From Coffea arabica (Eukaryota > Streptophyta > Magnoliopsida > Gentianales > Rubiaceae), in NCBI RefSeq assembly GCF_036785885.1, contig NC_092323.1, forward strand, positions 11,230,501 through 11,294,500: 64,000 nt of DNA, given 5' to 3'. Below, piece after piece: positions 37,783 through 49,488 of this stretch. Under the pieces are notes generated by a model. The model made no database searches, was not told the origin of the DNA, and saw nothing but the letters and a program-made list of their open reading frames with translations. Position 1 is the first letter of the stretch; each line of letters begins with the position of its first letter. A program made the position numbers and the translations under genes.

Positions 37783-38367
37783 TCACTTACTTCTGGAATT
37801 ATTAGTTTCAGATAATAGCTCATCTAACAGATCAGATCCCAAGTCCTCAAACACCAAAACATCTTCTTGCTTAACTTGTTTCCCTTTTCCTCTACGTTTT
37901 GATGCAGTACTTTTCATCCTGTGCGCCTCTTTCAGGGCTTCAACTGGCGATGAGCCATCTTGGTAACTGCAGATGACCATATTCCTTAATGATTCCTGAA
38001 CTTTCTCGATGGGGAAATTGAGGGCGGTGGTTGGGCCTCGCACCGAAAGGGCAGCTTGGTCATATGCTAAAGCAGCTTCCTCTGCAGTAGCAAAAGTTCC
38101 AAGCCAAACCCTCATTCCGTTTCTTGTGGAATCCCTTATTTCAGCCGCATATTTTCCCCATGGCCGCTTTCGAACACCTATGTAGTGCTTCTCCTTTTCA
38201 GCTGGCTCTTGTTGAATGCTAGTAGTAAAAAAAATGGAGCATTCACCACTGTTATTTTTGCTGGATGAACAACTAGTTTCCCATGAGGATTTGAATACCC
38301 CATCAATAGTATTGCAGAAATCTTGATCTTCGTCTTCCATCCATGAAGATTCCATCCTAAAATTCAT
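37783..38367 (-). CDS. ERF A': AP2/ERF transcription factor, group IXc
   Basis: Intact intronless coding region, 194 aa. The acidic, serine-rich N-terminus is longer than in ERF A. The AP2/ERF domain lies at residues 62-118 and differs from ERF A at about 6 of 57 positions by eye, against about 11 from the B type. ERF-class residues (AAEIRD, WLGTF) are intact. C-terminal EDLL motif [17 protein letters not shown] basic KRRGKGK patch follows the [10 protein letters not shown] block shared with ERF A. First ATG chosen; Met5 is an alternative. Paralog of ERF A by tandem duplication; predicted nuclear GCC-box-binding activator. A TTGACT on the plus strand near 38430 is a possible W-box. Confidence 0.93.
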   Translation of the reverse strand: MNFRMESSWMEDEDQDFCNTIDGVFKSSWETSCSSSKNNSGECSIFFTTSIQQEPAEKEKHYIGVRKRPWGKYAAEIRDSTRNGMRVWLGTFATAEEAALAYDQAALSVRGPTTALNFPIEKVQESLRNMVICSYQDGSSPVEALKEAHRMKSTASKRRGKGKQVKQEDVLVFEDLGSDLLDELLSETNNSRSK

Positions 38368-39353
38368 TTGTTAGTTATTCATCCCAGGTAAGTAGAATAT
38401 GGATGAGAGAAATATTTGATAGAAGAAACCTTGACTCTCGGATATTTTGCCAATATGAAAGCTACTGGAAATAAATACTAGTGTGACTGCCATTATTTTA
38501 ATTTGATTATCTGGCTGCGACAATCTAGCCTATGAGCCTGCCCATCATAAAAGCAAATAAATAAAGTAAAAAAGCCTTGACTTGATTTTTTAATTTTAAT
38601 TTTTTTGATTAATTATTTAATCGTTTTAACTATTTTAATGAATTGAGAGACGAATGTGCAGTTTTTTTTAAAATTTTCTTTTCAACCTCTTACTCCTAGT
38701 AATTTGCAGTTTTTCCCTTCTATTTGCATCATGATTGACTGCGTTTCCATGCTTTTTCATAGAAAATGTTGTTTTGCCCCCAGCTTGGGAAATCGTGTTA
38801 GTGTTTAGGTCTTTTCATATTTTTTTGGACAATTTAGGTTATATCATATTATTTGGAAAAACAAACCCACTAACTAGAGCAGATTATTTTTGGGCTATTT
38901 AGCATGGGAAAAAGGTATGTCTAATCTTCGTACTGTATCTTGGAAAAGGGACAAAAATGATTGTCACTGCAGACGTTACTAAACCAACGGCTCCTTGGAC
39001 TGTTAACCATCACAAGGGCTCTTAAAGTTTTTGTGAGGTGAGAGGTCAAGGGCTTGACCGTTGTCTCCCATTAATTGTCATATTATGTGATTTTTCCAAA
39101 TTCAGCAAGGTGTCAGAGGGCACCTGTCTGATCCAAAGGTAGTTTAGTTTTCTTTGGTTCCCTATGATCCAGTTGGGTCTGTCCTCTTCCCCATAGTATA
39201 GGAGCATGGATAGGTGTAGGTGTTCGTGTATCATTGACGTTTTAAAAAAAATTTGGTGTGTCTAAATTGTGTAAAACTATATGAACAAATTGTGATTTAT
39301 GACTAAGTTGCTTCTACAACTTTGTAGCAGAGATGCAACTAACATGTCTGAGG
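38368..39353. promoter_or_regulatory. Upstream region of ERF A'
   Basis: Presumed promoter. No convincing TATA box could be singled out; a TTGACT W-box core lies about 60 bases from the start codon (near 38430). The remainder is AT-rich. Confidence 0.3.
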
Positions 39354-39675
39354 CAATGTTTTTAAACTCGAATTGGAAAGTGAACTGAAAGACCTTTTGG
39401 TTCATGGTTTGATCGATTCAATCGGTTCAACTTCGGTTTAAAGGTATAATAATTTTTTATTTATTTTAATATTAAAATTTTGAATAAAATAAATATTTTT
39501 TAGAAAATAAAAATTGGTTGAACCTCCTGATTTTTATCAGTTCAATCGGTTCTTGAGCGGGTTTGATTGGTTCAATTGATTCTTTAAGTTATTCATTGAA
39601 CCGGACCGAAAGCATATCCAATTCATGGTTTGACCGATCAAACGGGCCAATCTAGTTCAGTTTTCAAAACACATG
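39354..39675. mobile_element. hAT-type miniature element, related to 18.75 kb copy
   Basis: Starts CAATGTTTTTAAAC and ends near GTTTTCAAAACACATG, with the same GGTTCAAC/GATCGATTCAATCGG internal repeats as the 18747-19071 element, in inverse orientation. No clear target duplication remains, so it is older. Confidence 0.6.
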
Positions 39676-39700
39676 TACAAGGTCAACATAAATACAAATT

Positions 39701-39876
39701 GAATATCGCACCTCTTTTTTTTTTTTTTAATGGGTGTTCCCCAGGGAGTGGAACCCGCAGAATAAATCCCCTGCCCCCGTAACTTGCTGGCAGTGAGACT
39801 TGAACCAGAGACTAAGCCCCATCTTCAGCAAACCCATGCCACCTGACCAAGCCCCGGGGGCGAATATCGCACCTCT
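39701..39876 (-). mobile_element. tRNA-derived SINE, 146 bp
   Basis: Minus-strand element at 39716-39861 between perfect 15-bp repeats gaatatcgcacctct (39701-39715 and 39862-39876). The minus-strand head has a box A-like GGTCAGGTGGC and box B GGTTCAAGTCT, and the tail is an A-run (T-run 39716-39728 on the plus strand). A different family from the 4.9 kb and 40.8 kb SINEs. Confidence 0.87.
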
Positions 39877-39901
39877 ATCATGAATTTGCACAAAAAAATT
39901 A

Positions 39902-40545
39902 AGGAATAATTTTAGAAACTTCCTATACCTTCTTGTTTGACAATTGCAGCCACCTTTCCCGAGGTACACTAACCTGCTTTGGTATTCTCAAAACACTATA
40001 TTAACCTACACAAGATCTATAAATTCTAAGTAAAAAAGGAGTTTAAAAGAGAAAAAAAAAAAGAAGAAACCCTTTCTCATTAATACCATCCTATCCAAAG
40101 GTTCTAACCTCATTTCGAAACTTTATATTCTATTCTCAATTAATCTAAATAAACTTTTTCTCAATTATACAAAGAGCCGACTAGGTAGTGCGAACGCATT
40201 TGTCAAAAGGAGTCTCTTTAGAAATTGTTTAGCAAAACAATTTTTTTAAAAAAGTCCAAACACTAGAAAAGGATGCCTTCAATACATGGTTTAAATTTTC
40301 TTGCAAAGGGTCACCATGAAATTTTTAACAAGCACATAACAATTATGTTTGGCTTTTTTTTTTGACATTTAATTTGGTTAGCAATCAAATAGGGGTAATA
40401 CAGGATATATTGGACTTTTTGTACTTGGATCACCAATTGTTATTAAGATATACTTTTTAGAGAAGGTTTCTATAATTCTTCAAACCTCAGGAGAGGTTGT
40501 TATAATTATTAAAAACTTTAGGATAAGTTTTTAGAATTATCTAAA
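39902..40545. mobile_element. Degenerate Mutator-type element
   Basis: Ends AGGAATAATTTTAGAAACTTCC and GGATAAGTTTTTAGAATTATCT resemble the 25.4 kb element. Flanking nonamers (aaaaaatta and aaaaactaa) match 7 of 9. No coding capacity. Confidence 0.5.
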
Positions 40546-40820
40546 AACTAACCATGAATACTAATTTGTTCAAATAATATTACATTATTGTAGTACCATT
40601 CGTTGCCTCTTTCTCCTTGGTCTTATATCGCCTTCCACACCTTGTTAGATTAGACATATTTTTTCGGGACTAAATTTGATTAATGTTTGCTCCTGTTAGA
40701 ATTTCTTATACTCAAGTCCCCTCGCTTATTTTGGTCCTTGATATCAGGGAGGTGGCTTTAGCCCTCGGCTTACCTCCCTCTCTCTTGTACGAAATTTGCA
40801 TACTTCAATAATTCAATTAT

Positions 40821-41010
40821 AATTCAATTAGTTGTCCCCGCGGATAGTGCGACTGGTTTCGTAGTCTGGTAGTTACCAATAGGTCCCGTGATCAACCCTG
40901 TGTACTATTTTACTGTATATTCTTGGGACAAGACTTTACACAATCTTAGGACATTAGTTTGGTGGAAAGGTTGAGATACCCTAAGTGAAAGAAAAAAATT
41001 CAATTAGTTG
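40821..41010 (+). mobile_element. SINE, second copy of the 30.8 kb family
   Basis: 162-bp body at 40835-40996 between perfect 14-bp duplications aattcaattagttg (40821-40834 and 40997-41010). Shares GCGGATAGTGCGACTGG, GTAGTCTGGTAGTTA and GTGATCAACCC with the 30829 copy. Non-coding. Confidence 0.85.
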
Positions 41011-42426
41011 GTGTGCACCAAATAGTTTACCACCACTGGTGGTTTTCTTAAGAAAAATAGAATACCAAGTATGAATTTCACCGGAAAATTCTCTGAATGC
41101 TACTGTGATGAGATACTTTGATGCTGACATAATATAATCTGAATATACTGAAAGTGCACTAGAAAAAAAAAAAGAAAAAACCCAAAAATTTTGAAAAAAA
41201 AAACTTCCCACTGAAACAATAAAATTATATTTAATATTTTCGATGTTATATCAATAGCTAAGAAATTTTATTCATGTGCTATCTGGCTCCAATAAAATGT
41301 ATAGTTATCTGTAATAGCAGTAGAAAATACACATCTACAAGTATTGATGGACCCCACTCTCATAAAACTATTTTTAGGTTGCCCATGAATATTCATATTA
41401 GTGCAAAATTTTGTGTACTTTTTTAGTAGGAAGATCGAATTAAAAGCGAATGGTTTAAAGTCAAATCAGCTTCAATTTTAATACGTTAACTCCAAATTTT
41501 TTTAGACACTAGATAAGGAAAAAATTTTCATTCTAAATACCTTTTCTTTCTTTTGTTTAAAGAAGTCGAAGAAATTAAGAAACAGGAAAGGAAAATGAAG
41601 CGGCTTGGTAACTATATTTAAAAAAAAAAAAAAATGAAGTGGCCTGGTGGGAATTGCACCCTCATTATAGGACGGGAAACAAATATGAGGATACCCAATT
41701 CTCTTCATTCCAAGGATTTGTGTTGTCAAGTACTGGAAGAAAAGTAAGCTGTTCAATCTTTTCAAAAAGATAACTTTTGCGAACTGGAATGACCTTCCGA
41801 TGTCAATTCACCCTATATTACTCCATTTAAGGGTTCAATCCAAGCAGAGCATGATGTGTACATCATGCAATAAAATACAATTTTCACTAAAGTTCGAGTA
41901 CGTTTAAACAAAATAGATGAACTGGATCGTATCGTTACAAGCACAAGGATTTTGAAAGCTACTTTAATTAATTATCTAAAAGATTAGTGATGAATCTTTC
42001 TGTATTTGGCGATAAGTCAGGATGACAATATTGTAAAAAAGTTGTACAATTGATTCACTATCTTCAGTGACTTCAGCTATTGTCATCAACTCATCGCACA
42101 TTAGCACCACAAGTATAATATTTGTGAAACATTTGTTATCCTTCCTTTTATTAAAAAATGACAGATTACCTAAAAAATAGATTGTAATTAAATGCATCTC
42201 GGCCTCCACCTACTTTTTTTTTTTTTTTTTCAACCGAGATCGGATGGTAATGCATGCATGAAAATACATCATTCATTTCATCATTAAAATTCATCATTCA
42301 TTTCATCATTCAAAAATGCAGAATAGGTGCACCTAGTATTTGGTTGGCAGCCCATATTTTAATACTCCTGTACACACAAAAAAAACCCATATTTTAATAT
42401 GCCAAGCTTGTTCATTAGTCTTGATT
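41011..42426. other. Intergenic, no gene seen
   Basis: AT-rich with A- and T-runs; a short direct repeat of CATCATTCATTTCATCATT lies at about 42267-42315. No supported gene. Confidence 0.35.
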
Positions 42427-42515
42427 TTGACCCCCGGAGGCCCTGGACTTTGTCTTCTTTCGTCGGCGGATTCTGGACGAGGACAGTGCCCTTAGTAATA
42501 GGAACTTAAAAATTG
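42427..42515. promoter_or_regulatory. Recurring GC-rich block 4 (upstream of ERF A')
   Basis: TTGACCCCC (42427-42435), TTTGTCTTCTTTCGTCGGCGGATTC (core 42461-42473) and ACGAGGACAGTGCC. About 4.1 kb upstream of ERF A'. Beyond the core it shares AATAGGAACTTAAAAA with the flank of block 2, so homology runs past the core. Confidence 0.5.
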
Positions 42516-43580
42516 AATTACCTACTCCTCCCCTCCCCCTCTCTCTTCCTTGGGGCTGAGGGTTGGGGCTCAGATATACCTGATGCAAGTAATTGATGTT
42601 ATTGCACAAGATATGAGTATCAAACCTTGTTTATTGGTATGTATTAGTTTTCTCGTCGAACCAACTCAATCAGTCAATTGTGAATTTAACAATCATATGA
42701 GAAATGATAGAGCTACATGTGCAGATGAAAATGGACTTAAAAGAGTAGCAACTTTCGGGTCTTAAAAAGCCAAGATACGTAGAGTATGATGAAGTAAATT
42801 AGACATTATACTACATCTACATGGCATGATTTAGACTTTGGATAAGTTTCATTTTGCTTTGTAGCATATGGTTTAGAACTTTACAATTTAAACTTCTTGA
42901 TTTGGCTCATCTTGTTTCACATTCAACATGTAGTGCTTTTATAAAGGCAATTGTAGAAGGCGTCTTAATGGTGCTTGTTGGGTGAACTTTTAAGGCCAAA
43001 TTTCTCTTGCTAGGCATAAATATTGGACTATCCTAAACTTGTATATATGGTCCTTCCTCCAAAGAAGAAAAAAAAAAAAAAGAGGAAGAAAATCTTGTAT
43101 GGTGCAATGATAAATTTCAACTGTCCCTAGTATATCTACATCTCGCTCTACCCATAGTGGTAACCTGGAATTTCTTTTTTATCTCGACTCTGTGACAGCT
43201 AGGCAGAATCCGATGTTCTGTAGAACAATGTGACTAGGATTAAAAAAAGAATAAAATAAAAATGAAGAAGTTTTTTTTTTAAGAATGTTTTATTTTGGAA
43301 GAAGATAGGTACCTGTAAATGTAATTTAAGACGGTTGAAATTTCTTCGAAGTTATCATGACCCATTTGTTGATTAAGAAGCATCCGTCCTTTCTCTTCAT
43401 GCTTCTTGTCTCTTATTGTTTTAACAGTGATTTCTGTCTAAGGGGTTTTTTTTACATATTAAACTAAATAATCATTTTGCCATTTTCAAGTTTATCCGTT
43501 ACTTCACTTTTTTGAACTTTTAGGCATCCTACGTTGCTTGCAGCCGTCCTATTTATGTAGAATGTCTCACTCCTTTTGTG
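42516..43580. other. Intergenic, no gene seen
   Basis: AT-rich DNA between block 4 and a hAT element; no protein features in either strand. Confidence 0.35.
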
Positions 43581-44185
43581 TAGGGATAGCAATGGGGCGG
43601 GTCTGGGGCGGGATCCCTCGCCCGTCCCCCCCACCAAAAAACTTCCCTTGCCCCTGCCCTTGTCCTCCCTGCCCCGTCCCGTTTTCCCTGCAGGTGCTCG
43701 CGGTTGATAATTTGATTTTTTTTTTCTAAGAGCCTTTATTCAATGGATCAAATCTAAATTCAAAGAATAAACTAATATACGGAACTAAAAAAAGTGAAAA
43801 ATGAAAAATGAAAAATGAAACAAGAAAAGTGTTGAAATAAAATACTAAGAAAATTAAGAAACTCAATTGGATTGTATAAATAACATTTGGAAATACTCAT
43901 AGAACGCGTAATATGCTTGTACCAAATATCAACTAGGAATTTGGATAGAAATGAGATAAAAGTTATGTTTATTTAGCAAATATTTTAAGTTTATTATTAT
44001 TAGATTATATAATATATTACATTTATTTATATTAATAAATTGAAGCAGGAGACGGGGCAGGGGTTGAGGCAGGGGTATCGTCCCCCGCCCCATTTAAAAC
44101 AGGGGGAGAAAAATTCCCCCCAGTCCCGCCCCATCCCCCACCCCATTACTCCCCCTGCGGGACGGGCATCCCGTTGCTATCCCTA
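43581..44185. mobile_element. Non-autonomous hAT element, 605 bp
   Basis: Ends TAGGGATAGCAA and TTGCTATCCCTA, with a perfect 8-bp target duplication cttttgtg (43573-43580 and 44186-44193). Arms of GGGGCGGG/CCCGCCCC around an AT-rich core, as in the 7.9 kb copy. No transposase. Confidence 0.92.
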
Positions 44186-44193
44186 CTTTTGTG

Positions 44194-45834
44194 AACAACT
44201 TTGTAGAAAATTTTATCAAATGTTTCAAAGGGTTTGGCTGTGAGAGGTCTAATGTGTTAATTTTTTGTAAAAGTAAATTTGGGAATTAGAATCTAAATGC
44301 ATGATGTATAATAATTGTGAATGCATACATTCACATAGTAAATTAAATATAATATAGTTGTATTAACAAGTTTCCTTGATATCCGTTAAAAAAAATCCTA
44401 TTTCAGCCTAAGTTGAAAAAGAAGTAATCTCTTTACCAAATAATGTCGTTGTCAACTGTGCAGCCTTCGTGCCAGCAAGGTATTTTTATTGATTGACTAC
44501 TTCCTTCATCTCCTAGACATGCAAAGGCCAAGTTAAAATAACTGATGCAATTGTACGACTGTTTCATAACTAATTGAAAAAACTTCACATCAACAAATCG
44601 ACTTTATGTAAATTCGTTTGTTTTCCTTCCTTGATTAGCTTTTTAATTATAAGCGGACCCCCTAAACCATGTTAATGTTTCTTTTCGTGAAGTATTGTAA
44701 GTTTTGGAAATTTGATCATTGGCTTATAAGCTGTAACAGAGAGGGACAACAACGGTCTGTTCTCCTGTCTCTGTACATGCAAGGGAAAGGGTTAATTACC
44801 GTCAAAATCCCTTCAATTTGTTTCAAAGTGTTGATGTTATCCTTAAACTACTAAAGACTTTGTCTTTGTTTACAGGGAAAAAAAAAATAACTAAGAAACT
44901 GGTCAAGATTATAGCCACACGACTTGAATTTTGACTTTTACATAGACAAGAAACCAAACCATTACGGGCAAGTCATCCGTAGCTAGGTTTTATGGACTTG
45001 CATGATGCACGATAAAATAATTTTTTCTTTTCAAAAATGTTCGGAACTGAAAGGTTTTCAGGAATAATGCCTGAACAATATTTCCCTCTTCTGGTACTTG
45101 AACAAAATAAATAAATAATATAAGAATCCCTTCTGGCTCCCTGGCTCTGTGTATTTCTTTTAACCTTTATTGGATCCCTAATGGAGTATGGTCTTAATAC
45201 TCTAAACATAGGGAAATATAGATTTCTTCTTGATCAATTTGACTGTTTTTTCGAAAGCATAAACATAATATATACTTCATAGTGCAACTATATATGACTA
45301 AAGACACTTGAGCTATTGGCTTAAATAAAGGTCAAATTACTGGGCATTACTATATATATACGTGCAGATTTTGAGATTTAAGCCTGAAATATTTGTATTG
45401 CATCGCACATAATTAATTGCACTAAACAAACTACAAGGAAGAGAATGACAACAGAGAGGGCACAGAAAGCAGATAAAGAAAGCAGGTAGTTATCTGAAAG
45501 TGAAAGATGGATCACATGTCGGTCTCCAATTTACCAAAACCTAATATAATATTAAAAATTTTAATACTATCAGATCACAATTTTACTTGTTAGCTCCTAC
45601 ATTTTTATCAATTTGCAAAAAGTAAAGTAGGCATTTTAATCTTGCTATAACTAAGTGAAATTTAAAAAAAAATAAAAATGCTGAGATTGGAAGTAGGAGA
45701 AAGTGAAGTAGCTAATTATACATAAGAGGGAGGCTAATTACGTTTTGTTTATTCTAAATAGGCATACATGGGATTAACTATGGAATAAAAAATTACGAAA
45801 AGGGGAAATGAAGGCAAGGATTTTGAGTTTCTCA
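44194..45834. other. 3' flank of ERF B'
   Basis: AT-rich; no gene, no clear mobile-element ends. Confidence 0.35.
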
Positions 45835-46407
45835 TTAATGACTACTAGCGGCACTTTCAGATGAGGAACTGAGAAGCTCCTCCAAAAGGTCAGCTCCCAA
45901 GTCCTGAAGCTCCACAACAACTTTTTCTCCTTGTTTTTCTTGATTTCTTCTTGCTCTTTTTGACATGCTACTCCTGATTTTGTGGGTTGCCTTCAGAACC
46001 GCAGCTGGTGAGCAGCCATTCTCCCAGTTATGCTTAATACCTTCAAGTGATTTCTGGACTCGATCCATTGGAAAGTTGAGGCTAGCCAGGGGACCCCTCA
46101 TCGAGAAAGCTGCTTGATCATAAGCCAAAGCTGCCTCTTCTGGGCTCTCAAATGTTCCTAGCCAAACTCTCATTCCATTCCTTGTTGAATCCCTGATTTC
46201 CGCTGCATATTTTCCCCATGGACGCTTTCTTACTCCTATGTACTGCTTTTCTTGCCTCTTGGAATCTCTTTTCAAATTTAATGATTGAATAGCTTCAGTG
46301 GTCTCAAGTTCTTGTTTAGGAACCCTATTGTTGTCAAGAAACCAGAATGAGAATTCAGAGGAGAAGTTCTGATCAGGAGTTGGATTCTCATAGGATGAAG
46401 AATCCAT
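45835..46407 (-). CDS. ERF B': AP2/ERF transcription factor, group IXc
   Basis: Intact intronless coding region, 190 aa. Short acidic N-terminus with aromatic FSFWFLDNN, comparable to ESSFWWDDN in ERF B. AP2/ERF domain at residues 56-112, about 6 of 57 positions different from ERF B by eye; [16 protein letters not shown] and WLGTF intact. The [15 protein letters not shown] block after the domain is identical to ERF B. The C-terminus has the EDLL-like [16 protein letters not shown], with Gln in place of the usual Glu at the start. First ATG chosen. Predicted nuclear GCC-box-binding activator, tandem paralog of ERF B. Confidence 0.93.
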   Translation of the reverse strand: MDSSSYENPTPDQNFSSEFSFWFLDNNRVPKQELETTEAIQSLNLKRDSKRQEKQYIGVRKRPWGKYAAEIRDSTRNGMRVWLGTFESPEEAALAYDQAAFSMRGPLASLNFPMDRVQKSLEGIKHNWENGCSPAAVLKATHKIRSSMSKRARRNQEKQGEKVVVELQDLGADLLEELLSSSSESAASSH

Positions 46408-46680
46408 CTCTAGCTAAAACTGAAGGGTTTGTGGTCAGTTCTCTTGCATAAAAGTTGGGCTTTAAAAAGCCCTGGCCTTTTTTTTTTTTGGGGGGGGTTG
46501 TATTTGACCTTTTAAAAAAAATAAAAATCGGTGCAGTATTTCTTTATGACAAGAAAAGGGTTGAGGAATCTGAGGTTCGAATTGGATGGATCAAGTCAAG
46601 AGTCCGTGGTGGAAAGTTTCCAAGGAGAAAATGTCATATGATTTATATTTGCAGAAACTTATGTTATATTTAAGGAGGTG
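46408..46680 (-). promoter_or_regulatory. Proximal promoter of ERF B'
   Basis: 46566-46605 (GAATCTGAGGTTCGAATTGG, then ATCAAGTCAAGAGT) aligns with 30258-30287 of ERF B and carries a TTGACT W-box core on the coding strand (46595-46599). TATA-like TTTTTAAAG lies near 46462. The T/G-run at 46478-46498 is low-complexity. Confidence 0.5.
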
Positions 46681-48254
46681 AAGTTAGGGGGTCGCCTTCG
46701 GATAGTTCCTCAATGTTAATCTAAGATTCTAAATTAAGCCCACGAGCAAACAGAACTAAGAAATGTAGAAACAAGAGATTTTGGAAATCTTACGTAGCCC
46801 ATAGGCTGCAAGTCATTGGAGTATATCTGTAGCACGAGCTGGGTGATGGGTTGCCAAAGATCGAGTCCCAAATGTGTAGCACGAGCTTTGACCAATATGC
46901 TGATATTGCCTAAAGAGTAGCCTAATTGGTGTCATCAAAAGATCAATGATTATAGACTCGAGGGAGCGTTGGCTTGAGTGATTCAGAGAGAGACAGAGAG
47001 TGTGTGTGTAAGCGAGAGATTTTTCAGGTTTCTACTCTTTCACTTGCACTATAAAAAAAATAATTATCGACTATTCCACTTTTTATTCAGCTATGGATGA
47101 CCAAAGCATGAAGGTAATTAAGTTGTTTGGTTCCCCCAGCCGCCTAAAGGCTTTGTGATTGGAAATTTTCCAAGTGCACAAGTTCCATTAGCATTGAAAT
47201 TAAAGAAAATTTCGCTATACTTTATTTGATTTGGCTAATGATCCCTAGTTAGGAGGGTTTTAGGTGTTAGTTTTTTTTTTTAAGTATAATTAGTTTGAAA
47301 AAGTGTCTAAATAAATAATTATAATCGCGTGTATTCACATGTTAAGTTATGTGCAATACACGTGTGTTAACGACTGCGTACTTAGATGCCTATTAGAAAA
47401 AAAAATCCTACTTTATTTTCGTCATAAATAATCACTTAGTTTGCAGTGTATATGGAAGCAGGGAGATAACAAGTGATGCAAATTCTAGATGATTTTTCCT
47501 TATCCAGTGTCAGCTCCAATTACCAGGAATACCATGAGTAGAAATTTTTCAAGAAAATAATCTTTGGATATTTGCGGTTGCATAAAAGTAGAGCAACAAA
47601 CCAAAAAAAAAGAAAAAAGAAAAATTTACATGCAGCAACTTTTGCAAGATTAGACCCCATGTCACTGTCACGCCTATGATCAAGTGTTTGCCTAGTTGTA
47701 ATGGTAAATGGTTTATGTGCTGGGAACATTATTATGGAAATACAGTCTTCTTGTAGGGTACCGGAATGATTGGAATTGCCAAAAAGAAGACTGGTTTAAT
47801 GAGGATCAGGAAAGAGAGAACAGAAGTAGATAGTTTAGAATGTTCATGTCATTGCAAATTTGTATAATTCTAAACACTTGTCTATTTGCTAGTAATTTCA
47901 CAAACATTCTCTGAACTATTTATTTTTGTTCTCTCTTTTCAATATGTCCTACCATGATTCATTAAATTCCACCCGATCGAGTGGATAAATTCACTCATCT
48001 AATAAGGAATACTAATATTTGTTTAATCCAAAATACTTGCTTCTTTGTTAAGGCTTGCATTTACATGGCCATCCTTTAAGGGTCAATTAGAAGGAGAATT
48101 TCACTAATTCATAAACCTTGAAAATATAAAAGGACAAGATTGATTAAATTCAATGGTCACTAAAATAAAACATTAGAATTAACTCTAGAATGTTCAAAAT
48201 GTACATTTTTTTTTTGGTAGGCGTAGTGTTTCATTCTGTACAAACCCTAGGCCT
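46681..48254. other. Intergenic, no gene seen
   Basis: AT-rich; short GTAGCACGAGCT repeats near 46831 and 46878. No supported gene. Confidence 0.35.
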
Positions 48255-48330
48255 ATGGTTCTACATCCTCCCTTTGGCTTCTTCCCTCCGCGGTAAGTCC
48301 TGCTGACGCCACCTTTTTCTTTATTTATTT
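48255..48330. promoter_or_regulatory. Recurring GC-rich block 5 (upstream of ERF B'), diverged
   Basis: CTACATCCTCCCTTTGGCTT, CTTCCCTCCGCGGTAAGTCC, then TGACGCCACC. It aligns with block 3 along its length, but the CCGTCGGCGG core is mutated to CCCTCCGCGG and the GCCGAC site is lost. About 1.9 kb upstream of ERF B'. Confidence 0.42.
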
Positions 48331-49488
48331 ATTGTTTTAGTAAAACTACAATGTGAAGCCGAAAATATAAAATGAAGCAATTTTAGAATTGCGTAGTATT
48401 TTGGCTAGCCTAAATAAAAATGCAATGCCATTTAGTAGGAGCCAGTGAAATCTTGATCTAGTAGTCAAGATTAAAATAAGCATCAGTATGTGAGCTTCTT
48501 CTCTCACTATTTGTGGACTTATTTTTAATATTATTGAGTTGTAATTTTCATTATTTATGAATTAATTTGTTGATTGTATTATATATTTGAATCATTGCGC
48601 GTTCTTTGTAATCTTATTAAAAATAAATCTATGATTAGTAGGAAAAAATCAAGTTGATGAGGCATTAGATTAGTGGTTACGGTTCAAAACCCAATAATTA
48701 GAGGTCTTGAATTGCCCCTTTCCATTTTTAAATCCCACTTCTCTTCCATTAAAAAAATAATAATAACTATAATTATAATAAAATAGCCAGGACAAAAAAA
48801 AAAAAAAAAAGAATTCCTGCGGTTCCGTTATTGCTTAATGGGTAAAAAACAAAAAAGCTCCCTTTGATAAATCTAATACACAGAAAGCCCCTACGTGGTT
48901 TCAAGATATACAACACGACACCCCGTACTTTGAACTAAATTGTAAAGGTGACGGTATCCGTTAAACTTAACGGAAATAGACGAAATGACCAAAATGCCCT
49001 GATATAATTAAGCAAAAGACAGCTCAAAAAAATCATTTGTTTTGTTCTCTAGATAAAGAGAATTGAGGGTAAAGGGGTAGAACAGGTATATCTATTAAAA
49101 ATTAAGTATAAATTTTTTTTTTTAGGTTTCAATAAATCATTTCCATTAAGTTTACCGGATTCCGTTACCTTTACAATTTAGTTCAAAGTATGGGATGTCA
49201 TATTGTATATTTTGAAATCACGAGGGACTTTTCTGTATATTAAATTTAACACAGGAGGTTTTTTATATATTACCCTTGCTTGATAAAGACATGTATAAGC
49301 AAGCAGTTGTTTAATAGGATAATGATTGATGCGGTTTCTTTTCTGTCTGAAAAATATAGTATTTATATGAATCATTCATTGTTTGTTGGATGGTGAGAAT
49401 ACTCAACGGTCTTGCCTAATTTCACCAGGGGCCTACCGTCCGTGCTTGATTCGTTGGCCGCTGCGTTACTTAGAATCAAAAAATCGTT

